From the NCBI GenBank assembly GCA_024643385.1, contig JAHEMZ010000001.1:1-64000 (forward strand): a stretch of DNA of 64,000 bases, in the 5' to 3' direction. The position numbers and the translations under genes were made by a program. The notes below the pieces were generated by a model. The model did no database searches, was not told the origin of the DNA, and saw only the letters and a program-made list of their open reading frames with translations. Of this stretch, positions 44,258 through 52,652 are shown piece after piece. Every line of letters begins with the position of its first letter. Position 1 is the stretch's first letter. The stretch comes from Flavobacteriaceae bacterium (lineage in GTDB: Bacteria > Bacteroidota > Bacteroidia > Flavobacteriales > Flavobacteriaceae).

Positions 44258-47200
44258 CTACGCATTTGGTGCTACCTTTTTTTTGCTAAACCAGTTGCGC
44301 ATGCGCAATTTAATGCGGTGTACAATATAAAAAAGTACAGGAACGATGATAAGGGTTAAGAAAGTTGCCACTACTAATCCGTAGATAACAGCCCACGCCA
44401 AGGGACCCCAGAAAATTACATTATCACCTCCAAAATAGATGTTCGGATCGAAATTGTTGAAGAGTGCAAAGAAATCCATATTGAATCCTATTGCCAGTGG
44501 GATCAGACCCAGAACGGTCGTGATCGCGGTTAACAATACAGGTCTTAAACGCGCTTTCCCTGCCTTTATAATAATTTGTTTCACTTCAGGTTTGGATAAC
44601 AATTCATCGTCTTCCATTCCCAGCTCGACCATTCGCCGGTCAATTAACAGTTGCGTGTAATCAAGCAAAACCACCCCGTTGTTTACCACAATTCCGGCTA
44701 AGGAAATAATCCCCATCATGGTCATCATGATCACAAAGGACGCTCCGGTCACAAGAATTCCTCCAAACACTCCAATAAAACTTAGAAAGATGGCCAGCAT
44801 AATGATGGTAGGTTTGGAAATAGAACTGAACTGGAAGATCAGTATGAACATGATCAAACCCAAACCTGAGAAAAATGCACCCATTAAGAATTGCATTTGT
44901 TTGTTTTGCTCCTCGATTTGTCCCGTATAATCAATCTTTATATCCTTTGACAGCGATGTAAAGTTGGACATTTCTGTTTGGATCTGACTTACAATGGCTC
45001 CGGCATCTGTATAGCCCGCTTCCAGTGCGGAATATACGGTTACCACTCGTTTGCCGTCTCGGTGTTTAATCGCACTGAAAGAAGAAGTATTTTTCCTTGT
45101 TGTTACCGCAGACAATGGAACTTCTTTTAATTGCCCGGTAGCCTGATCTCTGAAGGTAATATTTTGATTGAAAAGAGCACTTTTATCATCTTTAAGTTCT
45201 TCTTTAAATCGAACATAAATATCGTAGTCATCTCCCTCTTTTTTATATACTCCGGCTTTTTCTCCAAAAATGGAACGTCGCAGCTGATTTCCCACTTGGC
45301 CGGCTGCAACCCCTAATTCCCCTGCTTTTTTGCGATCTACATACACTTGCATGGCCGGTTTTCCTTTGTTTACATCTATTTTAAGTTCATCGATCCCGGA
45401 AATATTGCGTGAATTAATAAAGTTTCGCATTAATTCGGCCGTCTGAATCAATTCATCGTAGTCATCTCCCTCAATTTCAATATTGATAGGATATCCCACA
45501 GGAGGTCCAACAGGATCCTTTTCTACAGAAATGGCAACCCCAGGATAGATTCCTTTCAAGGTTTCCTGGACTCTTTTCCGTAACACTTCAGAGTCTTTTC
45601 CTTTTCTGAATTTGAACTCTCGCAACGTCGCTGTAATTTTTCCCCGATGCGGCATTTCGGCAGCACTACCCCCATCTGTCTGGGGATTACCGGCACCTTC
45701 GCCCACCTGAGAGACGGCCGATTCCACCATAAAATTATAATGGTCGCCTTCGAAATATTGCTTGTCATTCAAGACCGCATATACTCGTTTCTCAATATCT
45801 CTAGTCACGGCATTGGTCTTTTCGATATCGGTTCCTTGGGGATATTCGATATAGACCACAATTTGGTTGGGTTTGTTGTCCGGGAAAAATTCCACACTGG
45901 TTCTTTGTTTAACAACAGATACACCGAATAGGCCAAACACAATAAATAACAACAAAAAGGTACCGCCAAAAAAAGCAAAGGGCTTCCAGCCCGTTAGAGC
46001 ATAGTTAAGAAACCGTTTATAACTTTCTTCCAGCCAAGGCAAAGTAGTTCTTTGAAAAGCATTGGCCCATTTCTTCATAAAATATTTATACATCCAGAAA
46101 AGCAATGCAGTGAAGATCATTAGACTACCTAATCCGCGCATGGTTCCTCCAAAAATTAATATCAAAAGGCCAATACCCCCTAATATTACAGATAATCTTA
46201 TAAGACTCTTCAATGAAAGCACCCGTTCTTCTGTTTCCATATATTGAGACACCAACATGGAATTCATAAAGATGGCCACAAATAAAGAAGATCCCAATAC
46301 CACTGAAAGAGTGATCGGAAAATAGATCATAAATTCACCCATAACGCCCGGCCACATTCCCAGAGGGATAAATGCTGCCACCGTTGTAAGCGTAGAAATA
46401 ATAATAGGAAAGGCGATCTCACCAATCCCTTCCTTGGCAGCTCTAATCCGGGACATACCTTCTTCTTCCATGAGACGGTACACGTTCTCAACCACTACAA
46501 TTCCATTATCTACCAGCATCCCCAATCCCATAATTAACCCGAAGAGGATCATGGTATTCATCGTATACCCAAGGGCAGACAAGATCATAAAGCTCATGAA
46601 CATGGACATGGGAATGGCAAAACCAACAAAAAGAGCATTGCGGAAACCCAAGAAGAACATTAATACTGTGACCACGAGTATGATCCCAAATATGATATTG
46701 TTTACCAAGTCATCCACCTGATTAATAGTTTTAGCCGACTGATCGTTCGCAATGGTAACCTCAACATCTTGAGGGAAAACATTGGCTTTTGCATTTTCTA
46801 CGATCTGCTCCACTTTTAGTGCGGCTTCCACCATGTTTTTACCGGCTCGTTTTTTCACGTCCAACATCACGACACCTTCGCCAAATTCTCTGGCATAAGT
46901 GGTTTTTTCTTCCTCCTGGAAACTTACCTTTGCAATATCCCTGAGATATACGGGGCCTCCTTGTGTTTTTACCACAAAATTATCCAGTTCTTCAGGGTTT
47001 TCAATTTCTCCTAATACACGAATGGTTCTTCTTTGCCCACTGGAGATCATATTTCCTGCAGAGATGGTCATATTTCCGTTTCGGATAGTATTGATCACGT
47101 CATCGAAGCTTACTTTCGCAGCCATCATTTTATAAATGTCAACTGCTACTTGTACCTCCAGTTTCTGAGCGCCCCGAATATCAACTTGCTTTATTTCCGG

Positions 47201-47749
47201 AAGATCCTCGATTTCATCTTCTAAGTATTCCCCAAATTCTTTTAGCTTTTCAGTGGGATAATTTCCTTTGATATTGATATTACTGATGGGTGTTTCTTCT
47301 GAAAAGTTCAGGTCAAACACATTGGGTTCTACTTTCGCACCATTGAAAGTAGGCCAGTCTTCTCCAGATTTTTCAACGTCCACTTCGTCTTTCACCTTTT
47401 GTTTGGCATCTTCAACCGAAATATTCTCATCGAATTCAACGGTGATAATACCGTAGTCCTCTTGGGAAGTGGAGATGATTTCCACCACATTGGATAGGTT
47501 CTTCATTCGATCCTCCAACGGATCTACAATCAGTCTTTCAATATCTTCTGCAGTATTCCCGGGGTAAGGCGTACTAATGTATATTTTGGTTTCTTTGATC
47601 TCGGGAAAAGTCTCCCGAGGCATATCATAATAGGCTTTTCCTCCTAATAATAGGATCACACCGATCAACACATAAATAATCGTCTTGTTGTCAATGGCCC
47701 ATGAGGAGAGTTTAAACTCTTTATTAATACTCTTCTTTTTCTTACTCAT
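44258..47749 (-). CDS. RND-type efflux permease (HAE1-like)
   Basis: A 1163-residue inner-membrane pump with the RND layout: TM1 near residue 25, two large periplasmic loops, and a second TM bundle. In TM4 the AcrB Asp pair D407/D408 reads D414/N415 (MLVDNGIVVVEN). In TM10 the AcrB K940 position reads N1023 (GIVVNNGVVLLDY). The proton relay therefore differs from AcrB, as in many Bacteroidota pumps. It is the last gene of a four-gene operon with TetR, TolC and MFP and overlaps the MFP gene by 8 bases. Substrate range is unknown. Confidence 0.95.
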   Translation of the reverse strand: MSKKKKSINKEFKLSSWAIDNKTIIYVLIGVILLLGGKAYYDMPRETFPEIKETKIYISTPYPGNTAEDIERLIVDPLEDRMKNLSNVVEIISTSQEDYGIITVEFDENISVEDAKQKVKDEVDVEKSGEDWPTFNGAKVEPNVFDLNFSEETPISNINIKGNYPTEKLKEFGEYLEDEIEDLPEIKQVDIRGAQKLEVQVAVDIYKMMAAKVSFDDVINTIRNGNMTISAGNMISSGQRRTIRVLGEIENPEELDNFVVKTQGGPVYLRDIAKVSFQEEEKTTYAREFGEGVVMLDVKKRAGKNMVEAALKVEQIVENAKANVFPQDVEVTIANDQSAKTINQVDDLVNNIIFGIILVVTVLMFFLGFRNALFVGFAIPMSMFMSFMILSALGYTMNTMILFGLIMGLGMLVDNGIVVVENVYRLMEEEGMSRIRAAKEGIGEIAFPIIISTLTTVAAFIPLGMWPGVMGEFMIYFPITLSVVLGSSLFVAIFMNSMLVSQYMETEERVLSLKSLIRLSVILGGIGLLILIFGGTMRGLGSLMIFTALLFWMYKYFMKKWANAFQRTTLPWLEESYKRFLNYALTGWKPFAFFGGTFLLLFIVFGLFGVSVVKQRTSVEFFPDNKPNQIVVYIEYPQGTDIEKTNAVTRDIEKRVYAVLNDKQYFEGDHYNFMVESAVSQVGEGAGNPQTDGGSAAEMPHRGKITATLREFKFRKGKDSEVLRKRVQETLKGIYPGVAISVEKDPVGPPVGYPINIEIEGDDYDELIQTAELMRNFINSRNISGIDELKIDVNKGKPAMQVYVDRKKAGELGVAAGQVGNQLRRSIFGEKAGVYKKEGDDYDIYVRFKEELKDDKSALFNQNITFRDQATGQLKEVPLSAVTTRKNTSSFSAIKHRDGKRVVTVYSALEAGYTDAGAIVSQIQTEMSNFTSLSKDIKIDYTGQIEEQNKQMQFLMGAFFSGLGLIMFILIFQFSSISKPTIIMLAIFLSFIGVFGGILVTGASFVIMMTMMGIISLAGIVVNNGVVLLDYTQLLIDRRMVELGMEDDELLSKPEVKQIIIKAGKARLRPVLLTAITTVLGLIPLAIGFNMDFFALFNNFDPNIYFGGDNVIFWGPLAWAVIYGLVVATFLTLIIVPVLFYIVHRIKLRMRNWFSKKKVAPNA

Positions 47750-48920
47750 GGTTCTCTAGCTTTAGGATATCAACCGATTGCCCATCTTTTACACTTCGTG
47801 CGCCTTCATAGATAATGGTGTCCCCGTCCTTAATACCCTTTAATATCTCAACAAGGTCGCCTTCCGTTTTCCCGGTGGTTACAATAACACGTTCGGCAAT
47901 GTACTCTGCCGACTCTTTCGATTGATGGGTGACAAAAATATATTGTTCTCCTTCCGCATTCTCAGACAATACACTTTGTGGAATTAAAATAGCGTCAGGA
48001 TTACTGTAGTCGTTAATTTTCAATTGGGCGGTAAGGTTGGGTTTTATTTGATTATTGTTATTGGGTACTTTCACTTCAATTTTAAAAGTCCTGTTCGCCG
48101 GATTGATATAGCTCCCCACTTGCCTAATACTGGAAGTAATGCTATCGCCCAGCACCGGGAAATATACCTGAACGGTTTTTCCTTCCGTAACATCACTTAC
48201 ATAGCCTTCCGGGATCTCGGCTTGAATATACATATCGGACAGGTTCACCAAACGAAATAAAGAAGTTACTCCAGGACTTACGACCGTTCCTTGTTCTGTC
48301 ATAACATCATCGATAACACCCGAAAATGGTGCAGTAATATTTGTTTTTGCGAGCTGGGCTTTCATCTGGTTCACCGCATTTTGTTGACTTTCATAACCGG
48401 CTTTTGCTTGTAGGTACTGAATTTCACTTCCAATTTTTTGCTTCCACAGACTTTCTTGTCGTTCAAAAGTCGTTTTGGCCAATGCCACTTGCACTTCCAT
48501 TTGAGCCAATTGCTGTGAAAGTCCGCCGTCGTCTATACGACCCAACAATTGTCCTTTTGAGACTTTCTGACCTTCTTTTACATATACCTGTGTAAGCATT
48601 CCGGCATATTCCGGATATAACACAACATTTTGTTTGGTCGCAACATCGCCTTGAATTTCCAGGTAATGATGAAATTCCTCCACCTTAGCTTTAAAAGCGG
48701 TAACCAAGGGAAGTTTTTTAAGGGTGTCTAGTTTGCCAATCGCCTCATCAATAGATTCGAGTTCTGCGTTTATTAAACTTTGCTGGTTCACGATTTCGGT
48801 TCTTTTCGCTCGTATAGCTTCCAGATCTCCGGAAGCAATAATAGATTCTGTCGATTTTTTATCACCGCCACAGGCGGCTAATACAAATAACAGGATTAAG
48901 GTATAAAATGACGTTCTCAT
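47742..48920 (-). CDS. Efflux periplasmic adaptor (MFP/HlyD type) lipoprotein
   Basis: A 392-residue membrane-fusion protein. The lipobox ends at C17 (LFVLAACGGD). After a coiled coil (about 30-65, TEIVNQQSLINAELESIDEA), a lipoyl-like domain contains VYVKEGQKVSKGQLLGRIDD; an alpha hairpin and the beta-barrel domain follow, with NPANRTFKIEVKVPN near residue 270. It links the RND pump to TolC. It overlaps the pump gene by 8 bases and follows tolC by 24 bases. Confidence 0.95.
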   Translation of the reverse strand: MRTSFYTLILLFVLAACGGDKKSTESIIASGDLEAIRAKRTEIVNQQSLINAELESIDEAIGKLDTLKKLPLVTAFKAKVEEFHHYLEIQGDVATKQNVVLYPEYAGMLTQVYVKEGQKVSKGQLLGRIDDGGLSQQLAQMEVQVALAKTTFERQESLWKQKIGSEIQYLQAKAGYESQQNAVNQMKAQLAKTNITAPFSGVIDDVMTEQGTVVSPGVTSLFRLVNLSDMYIQAEIPEGYVSDVTEGKTVQVYFPVLGDSITSSIRQVGSYINPANRTFKIEVKVPNNNNQIKPNLTAQLKINDYSNPDAILIPQSVLSENAEGEQYIFVTHQSKESAEYIAERVIVTTGKTEGDLVEILKGIKDGDTIIYEGARSVKDGQSVDILKLENHE

Positions 48921-48944
48921 AGGTGGTTCTTCTGGGTGTTGATA

Positions 48945-50294
48945 TTAGTTTTTTAGTTGAGGAGTATTTAAAATTGTTTCCAATTCAGCCTTGCTGTTAA
49001 TTACATTTAACAGCGATTGAAAGTATCTCTGTTGGGCTAAATAGAGTTGGGTCTGAGCTTGTCGCAGATCAAAACTGGAAACCAGACCTTCGCTAAATTT
49101 GATCTGATTTTTAGATTCAATCCGTTCCGCTAAGGATAAATTTTTCTTAGCATTTTCATAGACCTCAATACTAAATTGATATCTATTTTGCGCAGCGTCG
49201 AATTCTAGCTTTAAATTCTGAATCGTTTCGGTGAATAAAGTTTCTGACTGCTCGTAAGCGATTTTTGCCTGCTGTGTTCTTGCACCTCTCATCCCACTGC
49301 TGAAGACAGGAATATTCATGCTGACACCTAAAACGGAAGACTGAAACCAAATTTGATCTCCGTCCAAGAAGGTAAAACTATTGCTATTGGCCTGCGTGCC
49401 GTAATTAACAAAGGCAGAAAGATTGGGTAAGGCCTTGCTCTTTTCCAGTTTCAATTCAAGATTTCGTTGTTCGGTAAGGTTGTAGGCAATTTTATAATCA
49501 ATATTTTCTTCCAGGTTAAGGTCGCGATCTAGGAAGTCCAATTGAATGTTCTGTTTGGCCAGATCATCGAGTTTTTGAGTGAGTATGACTTTGGCATTAA
49601 TGTCAATTCCCAAAGCCGCGTTGAACATTTGCTCGGCAATGGAGCGAGTTCTTAGGGTATTCTTTAAATTGGTTTCAACCTCCAGAAGGGTTATTTCTAA
49701 TTGTTCCACATTTTCTTCTTCCGTAAGCCCGTTTTCGTATATTTTGCGGGTTTCGAACAAATTCTTTTCGAGGGTTTCCTTGTTCTTTTGATCAATTTCG
49801 ATCAATTCATTGGCGATCAAAACACTGCCATAAGCATTAATAACTCCTTTTCGCACCTCCAGCAGGGTTTTTTCGTTAGCATTTTCAGTATAGTCCAAAA
49901 ATACTTTCGCCGCTTGCAAACCAACGAGGTAACTCCCATCGAAGATGAGTTGCTCTAAAGTTGCAAAGGCATTTGCATTTTGCTTTGTGCCAAAAACCAC
50001 AGGGGAAAAAGTTCCCGGATCGCCTCCGAAAAATTCACCGGGGATTAAGGTGACCGGTTGTTTTAGATTGTTGTTATACGAGACTTTTCCATTCAATTGT
50101 GGTAACCCTGTGGCAGTAGTTTCCCATTTCTTTTTTATGGCAATGGCGACATCTCTTCGCGAATTAAGTGCCGTATAATTACTGTCGAGGGCAAAAGAAA
50201 TAGCTTCTTCCATTGAAAATGCATAGCTTTTTTCCTGGGCCAGTGCGTTGGAAGTAATCCAAAGAAAACAAATTAAGATCAGTTTATTAGTCAT
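48945..50294 (-). CDS. TolC family outer-membrane efflux channel
   Basis: A 449-residue protein with signal peptide MTNKLILICFLWITSNALAQ and the two-repeat coiled-coil barrel pattern of the outer-membrane efflux family. Recognisable stretches are MEEAISFALDSNYTALNSRR at the N terminus and RIESKNQIKFSEGLVSSFDL with RQAQTQLYLAQQRYFQSL near the end. It would be the exit duct of the tripartite pump. The start overlaps the end of the TetR gene by 8 bases. Confidence 0.95.
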   Translation of the reverse strand: MTNKLILICFLWITSNALAQEKSYAFSMEEAISFALDSNYTALNSRRDVAIAIKKKWETTATGLPQLNGKVSYNNNLKQPVTLIPGEFFGGDPGTFSPVVFGTKQNANAFATLEQLIFDGSYLVGLQAAKVFLDYTENANEKTLLEVRKGVINAYGSVLIANELIEIDQKNKETLEKNLFETRKIYENGLTEEENVEQLEITLLEVETNLKNTLRTRSIAEQMFNAALGIDINAKVILTQKLDDLAKQNIQLDFLDRDLNLEENIDYKIAYNLTEQRNLELKLEKSKALPNLSAFVNYGTQANSNSFTFLDGDQIWFQSSVLGVSMNIPVFSSGMRGARTQQAKIAYEQSETLFTETIQNLKLEFDAAQNRYQFSIEVYENAKKNLSLAERIESKNQIKFSEGLVSSFDLRQAQTQLYLAQQRYFQSLLNVINSKAELETILNTPQLKN

Positions 50295-50895
50295 TTGTTT
50301 TTGTGTTGATGAATTGATTGAGTATTTGTAAACCTTCTTTGGTTACGATTCCTCGAAGGTGATATTCCAGATATTCTTCAATAAGAAGGTCCTTTGGATA
50401 TTGATCCACAGGAAAGACAGAGTCATCCTTGATCCCAAAGACGCCTATAAAATAGATGCGAGAAACAAAATCAATGTTCAAGTTTTTGCGATATAACCCT
50501 AATGCGACTCCTCTTTTTAGATTGTTCACGGTACAATCGCTCATTTTTTCAAAATGTTTTAATCGAAATTCCTCATGGATTTCCGGGTAGTACTTTTGAA
50601 GCTGATATTGTGGAGAGGATTTCTCATTTTTTAATTGAAAAGAAACCAACTTTTTGATCTCATAGAGTTCTTCAATGGGATTCTGATTCAAGGAGCAAAT
50701 GCAATCTATTCCTGCGCTGATCGAATCAAAAACATTAATCACTACCTCCCGAACCAAGGCTGTCTTATTGTTGAAATGAGTATAAATGGTCTTTTTTGAA
50801 ATACCCATTTCATGTGCGATATCATCCATGGTCACACTTTTGAAACCAAGGTTGATAAACATTTCTGCAGCTTTAAGTACTATTTTATCTTTCAT
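50287..50895 (-). CDS. TetR-family repressor of the RND operon
   Basis: A 202-residue regulator. The N-terminal helix-turn-helix is read as VTMDDIAHEMGISKKTIYTH followed by FNNKTALVREVV; the C-terminal ligand domain is helical and not conserved. It is the first gene of the operon with tolC, MFP and the RND pump, and its own promoter carries a 28-bp palindrome overlapping the -33 element. Autorepression relieved by a pump substrate is the natural model. Confidence 0.93.
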   Translation of the reverse strand: MKDKIVLKAAEMFINLGFKSVTMDDIAHEMGISKKTIYTHFNNKTALVREVVINVFDSISAGIDCICSLNQNPIEELYEIKKLVSFQLKNEKSSPQYQLQKYYPEIHEEFRLKHFEKMSDCTVNNLKRGVALGLYRKNLNIDFVSRIYFIGVFGIKDDSVFPVDQYPKDLLIEEYLEYHLRGIVTKEGLQILNQFINTKTND

Positions 50896-50902
50896 GAGGG
50901 CG

Positions 50903-50932
50903 CAAATGTAAGTCGGGAAACTTTTAAAACAA
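50903..50932 (-). promoter_or_regulatory. Promoter of the TetR-RND operon (TTG - 19 bp - TACATTTG)
   Basis: On the minus strand TTG (50930-50932) and TACATTTG (50903-50910) are separated by exactly 19 bases, the clearest consensus Bacteroidota promoter in the window. The TetR ATG follows 7 bases after the -7 box, so the mRNA would have almost no leader. Confidence 0.7.
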
Positions 50933-50943
50933 AAAAAGTTTCC
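50916..50943. promoter_or_regulatory. Candidate TetR operator palindrome
   Basis: Perfect 10-bp inverted repeat GGAAACTTTT (50916-50925) / AAAAGTTTCC (50934-50943) with an 8-base centre AAAACAAA. It covers the -33 element and most of the promoter spacer ahead of the TetR gene, so binding would exclude RNA polymerase. Confidence 0.65.
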
Positions 50944-51034
50944 AAAGTTTTACAATTATTTAACATTGAAAGAAATCCTATGTTATGTATCAGCTTATTA
51001 CATCCTAAATCTTATTTTAGCGTCAAAATTGTTT

Positions 51035-52009
51035 ATGCAAGAATTGGTTTTTTTTAAGGAGGTGTTGGAGCAAACGATGAGTCAGCGCAAAATGCCGCAG
51101 GATCCAAAACGGCTATATGAACCGATTCAATATATACTCTCTTTGGGAGGTAAGCGTTTGCGTCCGGTTTTAACCTTGCTGACTTGTGAGTTTTTTTCGG
51201 GCGATTACAAAAAAGCTATTGATGCGGCGCTTGCCGTGGAACTTTTTCACAATTTCTCACTGATCCATGATGATATCATGGATGAAGCACCGTTGCGAAG
51301 GGGTGAGGAAACCGTTCATACCAAATGGGATATAAATACCGGGATCTTATCCGGGGATGCAATGCTTATTTTGGCATATCAGTATTTTGAAAATTATGAA
51401 CCAAAATTGTTTAGCGAGCTTGCCAAACTTTTCAGCAAGACGGCTTTGGAAGTATGTGAGGGACAACAGTATGATGTCGACTTTGAAACCCGAAACGATG
51501 TGACCCTATCAGAATATTTAAAAATGATCGAATACAAAACGGCAGTTTTGGTGGGAGCAGCCATGAAAATGGGAGCCATCGTCGCAGGGGCATCGAATGA
51601 GAGCAAAGAAGGAATTTATGACTTTGGCAGAAATCTTGGGATCGCTTTTCAATTGCAGGACGATTACCTGGATGCCTTTGGAAATCCTGATACTTTCGGA
51701 AAGCAAGTGGGAGGCGATATCATCGCCAACAAGAAGACCTTCCTGTATCTAACTGCTCTGGAAACGGCTGGTCCTTCTGAAGTTGAGGAACTAATTAAAT
51801 TGTTCAGCACTAGTCCGAAGGATCCTTCAGAAAAAATACATAGGGTGAAATCCATATTTGAACGATCAGGGGCTGTCGCTGCCACAGAGGAAAAAATAGC
51901 CGCGTATACTTTAACGGCAAATTCGATTTTAGAACAAGTACAGATCTCAGAGGATCGAAAAGAAAAATTAAGGGAATTCGGTCACTGGCTTATGGGACGA
52001 ACCGTTTAG
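51035..52009 (+). CDS. Polyprenyl (trans-isoprenyl) diphosphate synthase
   Basis: A 324-residue chain elongation enzyme that condenses isopentenyl diphosphate onto allylic diphosphates, probably for the quinone side chain. Both aspartate-rich motifs are visible: DDIMD (residues 79-83, followed by EAPLRRG) and DDYLD (in FQLQDDYLDAFGNPDTFGKQ). GGKRLRPVLTLLTCEFF is the conserved IPP-binding opening. I chose the ATG giving MQELVFFKEVLEQTMSQ; a longer reading adds 23 unconserved residues that include promoter sequence. Product chain length cannot be judged firmly. It overlaps the convergent barrel gene by 4 bases. Confidence 0.93.
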   Translation: MQELVFFKEVLEQTMSQRKMPQDPKRLYEPIQYILSLGGKRLRPVLTLLTCEFFSGDYKKAIDAALAVELFHNFSLIHDDIMDEAPLRRGEETVHTKWDINTGILSGDAMLILAYQYFENYEPKLFSELAKLFSKTALEVCEGQQYDVDFETRNDVTLSEYLKMIEYKTAVLVGAAMKMGAIVAGASNESKEGIYDFGRNLGIAFQLQDDYLDAFGNPDTFGKQVGGDIIANKKTFLYLTALETAGPSEVEELIKLFSTSPKDPSEKIHRVKSIFERSGAVAATEEKIAAYTLTANSILEQVQISEDRKEKLREFGHWLMGRTV

Positions 52010-52536
52010 AAATAGATACGAACGAAAGGCATCCAGGCATCCGCATAGATACTATCCCTTTCATCGTAAAGCACATCATACCGAATACCTACCGTTACAT
52101 TCCTCGAACGGAATCCCGCTCCAACAAAAAGTGCCGGATACCAATAATTATCATTGTCAACGCCAAAACGGGAGTCAAACTTTCTATTTACATTAAGCTC
52201 TTCGAATTCAGCGGAAAGTTGTATTTCAGGAATGACGTTGAATAACGTTAAAATACTTCCTCCAAAAATAGTGGAGGTATATTCGTTCTTTAGACTGTTG
52301 TAGGTCCCGTTCAGTCCAACTCCGACGGCCAGTCGCTCATCGAACTGGTAAATAGCACTAGGGGCCAAGGTTCCACTAAAGAAGCCGTCGCCAAAACTTA
52401 ACCCAATTCCTCCTCCAAAATGTACATGGTTCCAAAATTCCGAAGGTGCTTTTTGAGCACGTATTTCCGAAAACAGGGAGGTCAAAAGGACCGAACAAAA
52501 AATGATTAAATAAAGGGGAACATTGGTGTTTCTCAT
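52006..52536 (-). CDS. Small outer-membrane beta-barrel protein
   Basis: A 176-residue protein with a signal peptide (ends near SLFSEIRAQ) and an alternating strand pattern: HVHFGGGIGLSFGDGFFSGT, LAPSAIYQFDERLAVGVGLN, YWYPALFVGAGFRSRNVTVG and a C-terminal MPFVRIYF, the terminal aromatic typical of outer-membrane barrels. Homologues next to sucA are often labelled alpha-ketoglutarate decarboxylase, a name that appears to be transferred from the neighbour; nothing enzymatic is present here. It is divergent from sucA with 116 bases between the starts. Confidence 0.85.
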   Translation of the reverse strand: MRNTNVPLYLIIFCSVLLTSLFSEIRAQKAPSEFWNHVHFGGGIGLSFGDGFFSGTLAPSAIYQFDERLAVGVGLNGTYNSLKNEYTSTIFGGSILTLFNVIPEIQLSAEFEELNVNRKFDSRFGVDNDNYWYPALFVGAGFRSRNVTVGIRYDVLYDERDSIYADAWMPFVRIYF

Positions 52537-52602
52537 GAATAAAACTTTAATTTTTTAACGCTATAAATATATGTTAAAAAGCTCAAGTTATTGTATTTAT
52601 TG

Positions 52603-52610
52603 TATTTTTG
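52603..52610 (+). promoter_or_regulatory. -7 promoter element (TATTTTTG) of sucA
   Basis: Exact TANNTTTG match 42 bases before the sucA ATG, in a run of TTATTGTATTTATTGTATTTTTG-like sequence. The -33 partner is unclear. Confidence 0.5.
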
Positions 52611-52652
52611 CAGTGTTTTACTCAAACCCAAAAAGAAGCCTGAATTCCTATT

